Assembly: GCF_016804325.1 (NCBI RefSeq)
Contig: NZ_CP043627.1
Coordinates: 5,563,001 to 5,627,000, forward strand
From: Methylobacterium aquaticum
GTDB lineage: Bacteria > Pseudomonadota > Alphaproteobacteria > Rhizobiales > Beijerinckiaceae
DNA: 64,000 bases
Direction of reading: 5' to 3'
Shown here one piece after another: positions 8,009-17,398 of this stretch. The first letter of the stretch is position 1. Each line of letters starts with the position of its first letter. The notes under the pieces are model-generated. The model ran no database searches, was not told the origin of the DNA, and saw nothing but the letters and a program-made list of their open reading frames with translations. The translations under genes and the position numbers were made by a program.

Positions 8009-8329
8009 TCAATCGCAGCGGAAGAACCGCTTCTCCTGGCGCACCGAGCGAAGGGCGCTCTTGAGGTCGACCGAGGCGACGCCGAGCCCGCAATCCTCGA
8101 GATTGTCGCGGGCATCCTCGTAGCGGTCCTCAGCATCGCCGAGATTGTCGCAGACGCGGTCGCGATCGCCGATGCGGGCATCCTGCCGGGCCTGGAACCG
8201 CAGGGCACCGGCCTCGTCGATCTTGCGCTGGGCGCCGATGCAGGCCGGCTGGGCCAGGGCCGGGCCTGCGGCGAGCAGAAGGGCGGCGGCGAGCGGCCAG
8301 CCGAGCGGGAGACGACGCATGACGGTCAT
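8009..8329 (-). CDS. Small secreted Cys-containing protein
   Basis: 106 residues from the ATG at 8329 (8320 is an alternative). Residues 8-27 (LGWPLAAALLLAAGPALAQ) are a signal peptide with an ALA-Q cleavage site. The mature part has four Cys, an acidic/Arg-rich helical middle (DRVCDNLGDAEDRYEDARDN) and ends RFFRCD. Probably periplasmic with two disulfides. No family recognised. Confidence 0.65.
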   Translation of the reverse strand: MTVMRRLPLGWPLAAALLLAAGPALAQPACIGAQRKIDEAGALRFQARQDARIGDRDRVCDNLGDAEDRYEDARDNLEDCGLGVASVDLKSALRSVRQEKRFFRCD

Positions 8330-8516
8330 CGTTGAACTCACGAAAGATTTGGGATCGAAGCTTTGGAGGTCTGCCTCTTCGATGAGGTGTGATGCCAAGC
8401 TTGCTGATTGTGACCGAAGAACGTCGAGGGCGCCCGCGGGGTTCCGCGCAAAACTGCTCAGATGGACGGCAGGGATCCCGGGCCGGACAAGCGTTGCGCG
8501 GCGGGCACGGACGGTT

Positions 8517-9029
8517 TCAAGTCACGGTGCGCCGGCGGCTGGTCGCGCGGATCGTCTCCAGGGTCACAGGCCGGAAATCCCAGGCATCGACGCCGACATC
8601 GTATTGCCGGGTCGCCGGCTTGAGCTTGCCGTGGGAATGGCCGTGCAGGTCGAGGACGCCGCGTCCCATCCGGTTCCAGGTCCGGAAGGCGTAGTGGCAC
8701 AGAACGAGGTGCTGCCCGTCGACGTCGATCTCGGCGTAATGCGCGATGCTGAGCCACCCGTGCGCCGCGAGCGTCGCCGGCCCGTCGTTGTTGCCGACGA
8801 TCAGGTGCTTTTGTCCGTTGAGCGCCGAGAGCAGGGCCTGGACCCGCTCCGGCGGCGGCCCCAGGGCGAAGTCGCCGAGATGCCAGACGGTGTCGTCCGG
8901 CTCCACCATGGCGTTCCAGTTCTCGATCAGGGCCGCGTCGTGGGTGGCGAGGTCGGGAAAGGGCCGGCGGTCGATGCGCAGCACCCGCGGGTCGCCGAAA
9001 TGGGTGTCGCTGGTGAAGTAGGTGGTCAT
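8517..9029 (-). CDS. Calcineurin-like metallophosphoesterase
   Basis: A 170-residue protein with all five metallophosphoesterase motifs: SDTHFGD (residues 7-13), WHLGDFAL (about 49-56), GNND (about 79-82), CHYAF (about 111) and HGHSHG (about 128-133). This single-domain type coordinates two metal ions and hydrolyses phosphate mono- or diesters; the substrate cannot be read from sequence. It is the last gene before tonB in the same direction but separated by 82 bp, so probably a separate unit. Confidence 0.88.
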   Translation of the reverse strand: MTTYFTSDTHFGDPRVLRIDRRPFPDLATHDAALIENWNAMVEPDDTVWHLGDFALGPPPERVQALLSALNGQKHLIVGNNDGPATLAAHGWLSIAHYAEIDVDGQHLVLCHYAFRTWNRMGRGVLDLHGHSHGKLKPATRQYDVGVDAWDFRPVTLETIRATSRRRTVT

Positions 9030-9111
9030 GCGGCGTCCGATCGGTCGCTTGGGCGTTCCCAGGCAGCCGATCGGAAATCCTGTCGGCCGGCGGAGTTCCG
9101 CCGGCTCGTCC

Positions 9112-10104
9112 TCAGTTGAACCGCACCGGCAGGGTGAAGCTCTGCTGGGCGCCGGTGAACTCCGACGGGGCCGGCGGCACGCTGCCCGAGGCCGCCGCCA
9201 CGGCCGCGGCGTCGATGCTGGGATTGCCGCTGCTGCCGGCGAGCGAGGCGCCGATCACCCGGCCGGAGCGCGAGACGGTGAAGCGGACCGTCGCGGTGCC
9301 GCTCGCCCCGACGCTGCGGACCCGCCCCTGGATCGCCCCGCGCACCATCGCGCCCCAGGCCCGGGCGGCGTTGGCGCTGGCAGCGGCCGAGGCGCCGCCC
9401 TGGTTCATCTGCGAGGCGGCGGCCGCGCTGCGGCGCTGGCGGGCGGCCTCGAGCCGGCGCTCGGCCGCCCTCTCGGCCTCGCGCCTGATCTCCGCCTCGC
9501 GCCGGAGGTCGCGCTGCGGCTTCTCGACCGGCTTCGGCTTCTCGACGGGCTTGGGCTTCTCCACCGGCTTGGGCTTGGGCGTGGGCTTGGGAACGGGCTT
9601 CGGGACCGGCTTCGGCAACTCCACGGGCTTGGCCACGACGGCCGCCGGTGCCTCGGTGTTGGTCGAGGTGACGACCTGCTCCTCGGGCTCCTGCACCGCC
9701 TCCACCGCCTCGGGCGGCTTCTCCATCGGCACCGCCTCGGCCGGGACCTGCTCGACCGGGGTCTCCTGCGGCACCTCCTCCGCCTTCGTCTCGGGCGGCG
9801 GCGTGTCGACCGGCACCGTGTCGGACGGCGGCTCGGCCATCGGGACGGTCTTGGGCTCGGTCGTGTCGGTGGGGGTCGGGGCGTTCTCGACGTCCTGCGC
9901 CTGGTTCGGCACGTCGATCGCCGCCATGTCCGGCGCGAGATCGATGGCGATCTCGTTCTCGCCGGGCGGGGCCGGCGGGCCGCGCCAGTAGGTCAGGGCG
10001 AAGAGGCCGCCGGCATGCAGGGCGAGCGCCACCAGGAAGGCGAGGCCGAGGCCCGTCCCCGGCTCCCGCGGCTCCGGCGCGTCGGTCGTCACGGTGTGGC
10101 TCAT
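9112..10104 (-). CDS. tonB: TonB energy transducer
   Basis: 330 residues. One N-terminal membrane helix (LAFLVALALHAGGLFALTYW, about 21-40) is followed by a long Pro-, Glu- and Lys-rich spacer (VEKPKPVEKPKPVEKP) to about residue 205, an Ala/Arg helical section, and a C-terminal TonB domain (GRVRSVGASGTATVRFTVSR onward). TonB passes proton-motive energy from ExbB-ExbD to outer-membrane receptors for iron complexes and other nutrients. It is the last gene of an exbB-exbD-tonB order transcribed leftward, 31 bp after exbD. No receptor gene is nearby. Confidence 0.9.
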   Translation of the reverse strand: MSHTVTTDAPEPREPGTGLGLAFLVALALHAGGLFALTYWRGPPAPPGENEIAIDLAPDMAAIDVPNQAQDVENAPTPTDTTEPKTVPMAEPPSDTVPVDTPPPETKAEEVPQETPVEQVPAEAVPMEKPPEAVEAVQEPEEQVVTSTNTEAPAAVVAKPVELPKPVPKPVPKPTPKPKPVEKPKPVEKPKPVEKPQRDLRREAEIRREAERAAERRLEAARQRRSAAAASQMNQGGASAAASANAARAWGAMVRGAIQGRVRSVGASGTATVRFTVSRSGRVIGASLAGSSGNPSIDAAAVAAASGSVPPAPSEFTGAQQSFTLPVRFN

Positions 10105-10135
10105 GGGCTGATTTCTGGCGGGCTGATTTCTGGGC

Positions 10136-10606
10136 TTATCGCGGGGCCGCAGGCGCGGGCGTCGCCGCCCCGCCCGGGGGAGCGTTGGCGATCAGCGAGA
10201 CCTTGGCGAAGCCGGCCTGGCCGACGAGGCCCATCACCTCCATCACCTTGCCGTAGGGCACGTCCTTGTCGCCGCGCACCAGCACGGTCTGGCCCGGATC
10301 CTCGGCGGCGAGCGTCTTCAGGCGGGCGAGCGCGGTGTCGGCCGGCAGCAATTCCTTGGCGAGGAAGGCCTGGCCGTCCTTGTCGATCGAGACCACCACG
10401 GGCTTCTTCGATTCCGCGCTCTTGGCGGCGGCGGTCTTCGGCAGCTGCACCGGCACGCCGACGGTCATGAGAGGGGCCGCGACCATGAAGATGATCAGCA
10501 GCACCAGCATCACGTCGACCATCGGGGTGACGTTGATCTCGGACATCGGCGCGGCGTCGAAATCATCGTCGTCGCCGGCGCCGGCCTGCACCGGTCCCAT
10601 ACCCAT
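10136..10606 (-). CDS. exbD: ExbD/TolR-family proton channel subunit
   Basis: 156 residues with the family N-terminus MSEINVTPMVDVMLVLLIIFMV (about 21-42). The Asp in MVDVMLVLL is the conserved protonatable residue of ExbD/TolR. The rest is periplasmic (VPVQLPKT, RGDKDVPYGKVMEVM, all typical). It forms the motor with ExbB and drives TonB. About 20 acidic/Gly-rich residues precede the family start. TolR is an alternative name, but the adjacent tonB favours ExbD. Confidence 0.9.
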   Translation of the reverse strand: MGMGPVQAGAGDDDDFDAAPMSEINVTPMVDVMLVLLIIFMVAAPLMTVGVPVQLPKTAAAKSAESKKPVVVSIDKDGQAFLAKELLPADTALARLKTLAAEDPGQTVLVRGDKDVPYGKVMEVMGLVGQAGFAKVSLIANAPPGGAATPAPAAPR

Positions 10607-10659
10607 CTGACGGGCCTCCGGCCGCCTGCCCGATGGGGCAGGGGCTCTACGCGGTGAAC

Positions 10660-10798
10660 GGGAAGAACGAACTTATACCAATGGCCCGAGATGCTGACGC
10701 ATCGGGCCATTGAGCCATCTCGAATTGTCTATGCCAAGCCAGAGGCTTGACGAAAATTCGAGAACGGAACCAAAGGTCGTTTCCAACGACCGTTGGTC
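10660..10798. repeat. Intergenic palindromic element (copy 1 of a dispersed family)
   Basis: Between exbB and exbD. It contains a strong hairpin at 10680-10710 (AATGGCCCGAGATGC, TGAC loop, GCATCGGGCCATT, with one bulged G), then ATCTCGAATT, CCAGAGGC and AGGTCGTTTCC. The same block order occurs at 34292-34434. It may attenuate exbD relative to exbB or simply be a repeat that landed in the operon. Confidence 0.6.
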
Positions 10799-11491
<693 letters not shown>

Positions 11492-11532
11492 CTCGGCGGT
11501 CTCCGGAAGGAAGGGATGGAGGGAGGGACGGC

Positions 11533-12123
11533 TCAGCGCACGAACGGCGCGGCGCCCTTGGTGGAGGAGGGCTCGATGCGCTCCAGGCAGGATTCGCGGG
11601 TCAGGTCGTGCCCCGCCGCGTCCTTGCCGTCGCAGGCCGCCACGTCGTTGAGCAGCACCCGGCCGACCTGGGCGCAGGGGGTGGGGGAGATCTCGAACTG
11701 TCGCAGCGTCGTCTTGCGCGCCGGCAGGGGCCCGAGCTCGACCATGCTGCGCTTCTGCACGATGCCGTCGGGGTCGAAGGCGTAGAGATCGAGGCGCAGC
11801 GACTTGATCGGGCCGCCCTTGCCGTTCTCGACGACCAGCACCGCCTTGCAGGCCTCAGCCACGGTCTCGAGCTTGTTCAGCTCCACGCGCAGAGGCGGGC
11901 CGGCGGGCTGGCTCACGGCGGCGGGGGTGACGGCCGCCTGCGCGTCGGACCCTTGTGCCTGGGTTCCCTGTGCCTGAGTTCCCTGGGCCTGGCTTCCTGG
12001 CGCGTCGGCCGGTGCCGCCTGGGCGGTCGCCATCGGCGACAGGGCGAGGCCGAGGGCCAAAGCGCAGCCGATGCGGGCCCGAGACATGCTGGCCCAAGAC
12101 CGGGGCAACCCTTGCGTGAGCAC
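11533..12123 (-). CDS. Exported protein encoded upstream of exbB
   Basis: 196 residues from a GTG at 12123, chosen because GAGGAG lies about 9 bp upstream; the ATG at 12087 lacks a ribosome site. A signal peptide ends at ATAQA near residue 36. A Gln/Ala/Gly repeat (GTQAQGTQAQGSDAQ) leads into a domain of about 120 residues with LRVELNKLE, CKAVLVVENG, SLRLDLYAFDPDG and CAQVGRVLLNDVAAC. This domain is familiar as an alphaproteobacterial protein encoded next to TolQ/ExbB genes, without known function. It is likely a periplasmic partner of the motor (inference from position, 41 bp before exbB). Confidence 0.72.
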   Translation of the reverse strand: MLTQGLPRSWASMSRARIGCALALGLALSPMATAQAAPADAPGSQAQGTQAQGTQAQGSDAQAAVTPAAVSQPAGPPLRVELNKLETVAEACKAVLVVENGKGGPIKSLRLDLYAFDPDGIVQKRSMVELGPLPARKTTLRQFEISPTPCAQVGRVLLNDVAACDGKDAAGHDLTRESCLERIEPSSTKGAAPFVR

Positions 12124-12422
12124 GTCGTGCGACTCCTCTGGGACGGCGACAAGCCAACGGCCATCGGCGCGCGGGCCGGCCGCCCATGGGGGCGTCGGCG
12201 CGACGCCTCCTCGGCTCTCGCTCCTGTTCGTCGGACAAGGCCGGCATCCCCGGAAGACGATCCCGGGCCGCCAGCAGGAACGAACTAGCGAGGTGGCCGG
12301 GCGGGATCAAGGCCGCCGGCGAAACTCAGAGGAATTCCAATCTGTTACACGAACCGTTGCCGGAGCCCCAACGGAGATGGCGGGATCCTGTTGCCACATT
12401 ATCCCGCCCGTTCGATCGAGGG
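12124..12422. other. Intergenic stretch without a recognised gene
   Basis: Both flanking genes run leftward. I see no convincing coding frame, RNA gene or strong hairpin terminator here. The 5' part should hold the promoter of the exbB operon, but no clear -35/-10 pair stands out. Confidence 0.5.
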
Positions 12423-12884
12423 TTACTTCGCCTTCGTCTCCGGGGTCTTCTCGGGAGACTTCTCCGGCACCTTGGGAGCCCTGGCCTTCTCGACGGCCTC
12501 GGCCTTCTCCTCGTCGGTGTCGCCGCTCTGGTCGATCGCCCGCTCGGGGTTGGCGGCCAGTCCGCGCAGGACCGCCAGAACCTGGGCGCAGACCTGCGGG
12601 TGCTTGTAGGCATCCAGCACCACGGCGGCGTCGCGCAGGGTGCGCAGGTCGCGCACGGTCTGCTCGTTGGCCGAGCGCTGCAATTCGGGCGACTTCGCGA
12701 TCACGTCCTCGAGGCGCAGGCCGACCACGTCGCAGGCCGCGCTCGGGGCGGGGGCCGCCGCCGGTGCCGCTTGTGCCGGCATCGGCGGCGCGTCCTTGGG
12801 CGGCGCGTCCTTGGCTCCGGCGGTGAGGGCGTGGCCGGCGAGCACGAGGGCCAGGAGACCGGAGAGGACGAAGGGCGGGCGCAT
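12423..12884 (-). CDS. Small exported protein of unknown function
   Basis: 153 residues from the ATG at 12884. A signal peptide (PPFVLSGLLALVLAGHALTAGA) is followed by a Pro/Ala/Lys linker. A helical core contains CDVVGLRLEDVIAKSPELQRSANEQ and AYKHPQVCAQVLAVLRGL, with two Cys that may pair. The tail is Glu/Lys/Pro rich (PEKSPEKTPETKAK). No family name given; probably periplasmic. It is followed 45 bp on by the response regulator gene, transcribed in the same direction but located upstream. Confidence 0.65.
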   Translation of the reverse strand: MRPPFVLSGLLALVLAGHALTAGAKDAPPKDAPPMPAQAAPAAAPAPSAACDVVGLRLEDVIAKSPELQRSANEQTVRDLRTLRDAAVVLDAYKHPQVCAQVLAVLRGLAANPERAIDQSGDTDEEKAEAVEKARAPKVPEKSPEKTPETKAK

Positions 12885-12929
12885 CGGTTGACGGAGCTCC
12901 ATCTGGGGCAGGGTTCGTAGGTCCGCGGT

Positions 12930-13334
12930 TCAGTGTCCGAGGATGCGGTTGGCGAGCGCCACGATCTGGCTCGGGCGGTAGGGCTTGGGCACGAAGACCG
13001 AGCCGATCACCGCCTCGCCGTCGCTCAGCGTGTGGCGGCCGCCCGAGGTGTAGACCACCGGCAGGCGCGGGCAGTGGCGCCGCGCGTCCCGGGCCAGCGC
13101 CACCCCGTTGGTGTTGCGGGCCAGGTCGATGTCGGTGAACAGCATGTCGACCCGCTCGGCCTGCAGGATGCGGCCGGCCTCGACCGCGTCGGCGGCGGTG
13201 AGTACGCGGTAGCCTTCATCCGCCAGGGCCTCGGCGGCGATCTCGCAGACCATCGCCTCGTCCTCGACCACCAGCACGGTCTCGCAGGGGAGGATCGCGG
13301 GCGGCACCATCGCCGCAAAGGCAGACTGGATCAT
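12930..13334 (-). CDS. Single-domain response regulator (CheY-like receiver)
   Basis: 134 residues from the ATG at 13334. Receiver motifs are present: VLVVEDEAMV (acidic pair, about 20-29), MLFTDIDLA with the phospho-acceptor Asp near 69, VVYTSG (switch Thr/Ser) and FVPKPY with the conserved Lys. There is no output domain, so it acts by protein contact or as a phosphorelay intermediate. No histidine kinase gene is adjacent, so the partner is unknown. Confidence 0.87.
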   Translation of the reverse strand: MIQSAFAAMVPPAILPCETVLVVEDEAMVCEIAAEALADEGYRVLTAADAVEAGRILQAERVDMLFTDIDLARNTNGVALARDARRHCPRLPVVYTSGGRHTLSDGEAVIGSVFVPKPYRPSQIVALANRILGH

Positions 13335-13621
13335 GACGCAACTCGCTCCAGGACGATGGGGGCCGCCTGTCCGCCTCGGGGCGGTGCGGCGGCGGTTCGA
13401 GGGAAGAACCACCGGAACCTCGGCCGTGTTCAGGCCCGATCCCTCGAATTGCTGCGGTTTGGTGAGCGAAGCCTTAACCCTGCGGGACGGGCGGTTAATC
13501 CGGGCGGGAACCGGCGCCGCCCTTGCGCGGGACGGCCCCGTGTGAGAGGCCCGGCCCCGAGGTTCCCAGGTTCCCGGGAAAGGTCCTGGGTTCCGAGGAT
13601 CCGAGGTTCACAGGAAGAGCG

Positions 13622-14635
13622 ATGAGCGCCACCGCCGCCCCCTCCCTCACCCAGCAGGTCACCGAGATCGCGGCCGGCGCCCACGTCATCGCGGCGCAGT
13701 GGCTCGGCCGGCAGCTCGCCCTGGCGCTCGGCGACGGGACGGTGCTCCTCGTCGCGGAAGGGGGCGGGACCACCCGGATCGAGGCCCATCCGGAGGCCGG
13801 CCTCCTCGTCGCCGCGGGCGACGGCAAGCGCCTCGTCACCGGCGGCGACGACGGGCGGGTGGTCGCGGTCAAGGCCGACGGAAGCGTCGAGGCGGTCGCG
13901 ACGGCCAAGGGCGGCGCCTGGATCGACGCGCTGGCCCTGCACCCCGATGGCGGCGTCGCGTACGCGGCCGGCAAGCGCGTCGTCGCCCGCGACGCCAAGG
14001 GCCGCGAGAAGCTGTTCGAGGCGCCCTCCACCGCCCGCGGCCTCGCCTTCGCGCCGAAGGGCTACCGCCTCGCGGTGGCGCATTACGGCGGCGCCTCCCT
14101 GTGGTACCCGAATCTCGAGACCGCGCCCGAGCCCCTGACCTGGAAGGGCTCCCACATCGACGTGACCTGGTCGACGGACGGGCGCTTCGTCATCACCACG
14201 ATGCAGGAGAACGCCCTGCACGGCTGGCGCCTCCAGCCCGACCGCGGCCACATGCGGATGACCGGCTACCCGGCCAAGGTGCGCTCCACCGCCTGGTCCT
14301 CGGACGGCGACTGGCTCGCGACGAGCGGCGCGGAGGCGGTGATCGTCTGGCCGTTCGATACCAAGGAAGGCCCGACCGGCAAGGCGCCGCGGGAATGCGG
14401 CGTGCGCCCGGCCCGGGTCTCGCGGGTGGCGTTCCACCCCAAGGCCCCGGTGCTGGCGGCGGGCTACGAGGATGGCTGCGTGCTGCTGATCCGCTTCACC
14501 GACGCCTCCGAGCTCCTGGTGCGCCCGGCGGTGAAGGGCAGCGCGGTGACGGCGATGAGCTGGCATTCCGGCGGCGAGCACCTCGCCTTCGGCTGCGCCG
14601 ACGGTCAGGCCGGCCTCCTCAGCCTGCCGCGCTGA
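13622..14635 (+). CDS. WD40-repeat beta-propeller protein
   Basis: 337 residues from the ATG at 13622. Seven or so WD-like blades are suggested by recurring VTGGDDGRVVAV, LALHPDGGVAYAAG, VTWSTDGRFVITT, AWSSDGDWLATSGAEAVIVWPF, VAFHPKAPVLAAGYEDG and MSWHSGGEHLAFGCADG. No other domain is fused. Such proteins act as scaffolds; this type is common in Rhizobiales without known function. An 88-residue gene follows after 5 bp and is probably co-translated. Confidence 0.85.
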   Translation: MSATAAPSLTQQVTEIAAGAHVIAAQWLGRQLALALGDGTVLLVAEGGGTTRIEAHPEAGLLVAAGDGKRLVTGGDDGRVVAVKADGSVEAVATAKGGAWIDALALHPDGGVAYAAGKRVVARDAKGREKLFEAPSTARGLAFAPKGYRLAVAHYGGASLWYPNLETAPEPLTWKGSHIDVTWSTDGRFVITTMQENALHGWRLQPDRGHMRMTGYPAKVRSTAWSSDGDWLATSGAEAVIVWPFDTKEGPTGKAPRECGVRPARVSRVAFHPKAPVLAAGYEDGCVLLIRFTDASELLVRPAVKGSAVTAMSWHSGGEHLAFGCADGQAGLLSLPR

Positions 14636-14640
14636 CCTCG

Positions 14641-14907
14641 GTGAGCCTCCTCGGCGCCTTCCGGAAGCGTCCCTCGCCGGATGCCGCCGCGCGGACCCGG
14701 GTGGCCGAGATCGCCCGCCGCCTCGGGGGCTTCGGCCCCGAGGTGACGCTCGCCGTCAACGAGATCGTCTGCGCCGATCCGGCCTGCCCGGGCACCGAGA
14801 CGGTGATCCTGGTGATGAGCCCCGGCGCCCGCGCGCGCGCCTGCAAGGTGGCAAAGCCCCTGGAGGCGGTGACGGAGGAGGATGTGTCGGCGGCGTTGGA
14901 CAGCTGA
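14641..14907 (+). CDS. Conserved small protein downstream of the WD40 gene
   Basis: 88 residues from a GTG at 14641, 5 bp after the WD40 stop. The core reads EVTLAVNEIVCADPACPGTETVILVM and KPLEAVTEEDVSAAL. The two Cys in CADPACPG could bind metal or pair. This small family is familiar from alphaproteobacteria, next to WD40 proteins, without assigned function. Confidence 0.7.
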   Translation: MSLLGAFRKRPSPDAAARTRVAEIARRLGGFGPEVTLAVNEIVCADPACPGTETVILVMSPGARARACKVAKPLEAVTEEDVSAALDS

Positions 14908-15042
14908 TCCGGCGCAGCGGATCGCCTCTCGGGGGCCGCGCCCTGCCTCAGTGTTGCGCCCCATCTACAGCGCAGGGACCGGCCTCTCGACTAGGAGGGA
15001 AGGGAACGGCGCCCTTTCGCGTCGTCATCCGGATTGGCCGCC

Positions 15043-16272
15043 ATGCCGCGCGCGACGACGCACACCCCCGATCCCGCCGTCGATGCGGCGGCGCTCCTGC
15101 GCCGCCTCGCCTTCTTCGGCCTGACGGTGGTGATCCCCGTCACCGCCCTGGCGTCGCGGCGCAGCGTGGTGATCCTGGCGCCGATCGGTATCGCGCTGCT
15201 CATCATCGCCGCCCTGCTCGACGGGGCGCAGCGCCCCCTCGGGGCCGGGCTGGCGCGCCTCGGCGGGGCGCGGGCGATCCTGGCCGGCGCGCTGCTGCTC
15301 GGCTGGTGCGCCCTGTCGCTGGTCTGGACGCCGTTTCCCGGCCCGGCGACCGAGCGCCTGCTCAACCTCGCCGCCACCCTGGGGCTGACCGTGGCGGGCT
15401 ACCTCGCGCTGCCGGACCGGATGCGCTCGGCCAACCTCTACCTCCTGCCGCTCGGCGTCGGGGCGGCGGCGATCGGGGCGGTGCTGCTCGGGCTGTTCAG
15501 CGGCGCCGCGTTGCGCGGCGGCTTCGAGGACGACAGTTCGCTCGAACGCGGCGCGATGCTGCTCGCCCTCCTGGTCTGGCCCGCCGCCGCCTGGCTGCGC
15601 TCGCGCCGGCGCGACATGGAGGCGCTCGGCCTCGCCGTGGTGGTGGCGCTCGCGCTGGTGCTCGCCCCCGGGCCGGTGCCGCTGCTGGCGCTCGCCTGCG
15701 GGGCGGCGGCCTTCGCGCTCTCGGCCTGGCGCCAGGGCCTCGGCGTAAGGGTCACGGCAGGCGTTGCCGCGGGGCTGGTGGCGCTCGCGCCGCTGCTGCC
15801 GTTCCTCCTGCGGCCGGTGCTGACGCCCGTGCTCGGGCCGCTCCACCCGACGATCCTGACGCTGAAGGCCTGGCAGCGGGTGGTGACGACCGAGCCCCTG
15901 CGGCTCATCACCGGTCACGGCCTCGAGACGGCGCTCCGCGGCAAGATGATCGGCATGCTGCCGGCCAACGCGCCGGCCTCGCTGCTGTTCGAGATCTGGT
16001 ACGAGCTCGGGATCGTCGGCGCCTTCGCGGCGGCTTTCGTGCTGTGGAGCGGCATACGCCATTCCGGCCGCGAGCATCCGGTGCTGACCCCGGGGGCGAT
16101 GGCCACTGCCGCCACCGCCTTCGGCTCCGCCTGCCTCGGCATCGGCACCACGGCGAGCTGGTGGTTCACCAGCGTCACCGTGGTGGTGCTGATCTTCATC
16201 GCCGTGGAGCGAGGCCAGTTCCGCACCAGCCGGCCGAAGGCGAGTGCCCTGCCGCCGCGCAATGCGGCGTGA
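15043..16272 (+). CDS. O-antigen ligase/polymerase-like membrane protein
   Basis: 409 residues from the ATG at 15043, with about ten membrane helices, for example RSVVILAPIGIALLIIAALL, RAILAGALLLGWCALSLVW and GAAAIGAVLLGLFSGAAL. A large loop near residues 285-325 contains the family feature ITGHGLETALRG followed by ANAPASLLFEIWYELGIVG, matching the periplasmic loop of WaaL/Wzy-like O-antigen ligases where the block is normally GHG then H-N. The H-N motif is replaced by NAPAS-LLFE. The role is probably polysaccharide ligation or polymerisation in the inner membrane. No glycosyltransferase genes surround it. Confidence 0.78.
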   Translation: MPRATTHTPDPAVDAAALLRRLAFFGLTVVIPVTALASRRSVVILAPIGIALLIIAALLDGAQRPLGAGLARLGGARAILAGALLLGWCALSLVWTPFPGPATERLLNLAATLGLTVAGYLALPDRMRSANLYLLPLGVGAAAIGAVLLGLFSGAALRGGFEDDSSLERGAMLLALLVWPAAAWLRSRRRDMEALGLAVVVALALVLAPGPVPLLALACGAAAFALSAWRQGLGVRVTAGVAAGLVALAPLLPFLLRPVLTPVLGPLHPTILTLKAWQRVVTTEPLRLITGHGLETALRGKMIGMLPANAPASLLFEIWYELGIVGAFAAAFVLWSGIRHSGREHPVLTPGAMATAATAFGSACLGIGTTASWWFTSVTVVVLIFIAVERGQFRTSRPKASALPPRNAA

Positions 16273-16561
16273 GCTCCCGGGTCTTCGCAGCACGATGCGG
16301 CGCGACCGGCGCGGTCCGGACGTCGAGCCAGCGGCGCGCCGCGTCGAGGGTGGGGAAGGTCGGCGGGCGCGGCTCGTCGGCGGCGCGTCCGAACCCCGCT
16401 TCCAGGAACCAGTGCAGGCCGACGCCCAGCTCGCCGTGGAGGTCCGGGTCGAGCTGGATCAGGACCCCGACGAGGCGGCCGTCGCGATAGGCCAGGCGGC
16501 CCTCGCTGTCGGTGCTGCCGGTCTCGACGAGGATGGGGGCGAGGGTGATGGTTGCGGACAT
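16196..16561 (-). CDS. Hypothetical protein
   Basis: 121 residues. The first 80 (ITLAPILVETGSTDSEGRLAYRDGRLVGVLIQLD, here quoted in part) look like a small beta-rich domain with GLHWFLEAGFG; the last 40 residues overlap the convergent membrane-protein gene by 77 bp and are compositionally poor. The N-terminal half is likely real; the C-terminus may have been extended by loss of a stop. Confidence 0.55.
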   Translation of the reverse strand: MSATITLAPILVETGSTDSEGRLAYRDGRLVGVLIQLDPDLHGELGVGLHWFLEAGFGRAADEPRPPTFPTLDAARRWLDVRTAPVAPHRAAKTRELTPHCAAAGHSPSAGWCGTGLAPRR

Positions 16562-16957
16562 GGCCGGTTCGCGGTGACGGGAGGGTGGACGATCCGGTCC
16601 TCTCGGTAGGGTTGTGCCGGAAGCGCGACAATCACTTCACTGTTATACTGCCCGAGAGCATACAGCCATCGTCCGGGCCCGGCCCGGTCGGGACTTCAGT
16701 GGCAAAATCAACAGTTTAGTCCCGCAGCTGACGCTGGTGCGGGCCGGTGCCGCCCTAGCTCGTCAGGACTATGCCGTAGACCGCTCGTCGACGCGGTCGG
16801 CCTGATGGCGGTCCAGGCGTCCGGGCTTCGGACTCATGCGTGTTCCGGCTGGTCACGTCGCGATGTCGGGAAATCGGCGTCGCAGTCGTGCGAAGCCCAA
16901 GGCTTCAGCGCGCGTTCCGATGACGGCAATTCGGGAGGCGATCCTCGGGAATTCCCG
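16562..16957. other. Intergenic stretch of about 400 bp without a recognised gene
   Basis: No frame in this stretch shows a domain, signal peptide or ribosome site. A GC-rich inverted segment around 16672-16690 (CCGGGCCCGGCCCGG) is the only local structure noticed. It lies between the start of the leftward hypothetical gene and the end of the leftward metallopeptidase gene. Confidence 0.5.
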
Positions 16958-17398
16958 TCATTCCTCTGCGGCCGCCTCGATCGCCGACATGTCGTCGTCG
17001 GAGAGACCGAAATGATGGCCGATCTCGTGGACCAGCACATGCGCGACGAGGTGGCCCAGGGTCTCGTCGTGCTCGGCCCAGTAATCGAGCAGGGGACGGC
17101 GGTAGAGCCAGACCATGTTGGGGAATTGCCCGGAGGCGAGGTTCAGCGCGCCGCCGCCCTGCGCCAGGCCGGTGCCGCGGAACAGGCCGAGGAGATCGAA
17201 CTCGCTCTCGCAGCCCATCTCCTCCAGGGTCTCGTCGTCGGGAAACTCGTCGACCCGGATCACCACCCCCTCGCACAGGGCGCGGAACGCCTCCGGCAGG
17301 CGCGCGAAGGCGGCCTCCGCCAGGGCCTCGATGGCGGCGAGGTCGGGGGCGCGGCGGGGGCTCCAGTCGCTCTCGGGCGTCTCTGTCATCGCTGTCAC
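16958..17398 (-). CDS. Small metallopeptidase-family protein (minimal zincin)
   Basis: 146 residues from a GTG at 17398 that overlaps the upstream stop (GTGA); the ATG at 17389 is an alternative. The zinc motif HEIGHHFGLSDDDM (about 124-137) is the HExxH signature followed by a third-ligand acidic region, and ALCEGVVIRVDEFPDD precedes it. This is the compact metallopeptidase family widespread in alphaproteobacteria. It is the third gene of a tightly overlapped operon with a HAD phosphatase and a 50-residue membrane protein. The substrate is unknown. Confidence 0.82.
   Translation of the reverse strand: MTAMTETPESDWSPRRAPDLAAIEALAEAAFARLPEAFRALCEGVVIRVDEFPDDETLEEMGCESEFDLLGLFRGTGLAQGGGALNLASGQFPNMVWLYRRPLLDYWAEHDETLGHLVAHVLVHEIGHHFGLSDDDMSAIEAAAEE

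Noticed and set aside
13541..13620. GGTTCCCAGG / GGTTCCGAGG reiterated sequence before the WD40 gene
   Set aside because: Short degenerate reiteration only; no clear unit or palindrome to call a repeat or operator.
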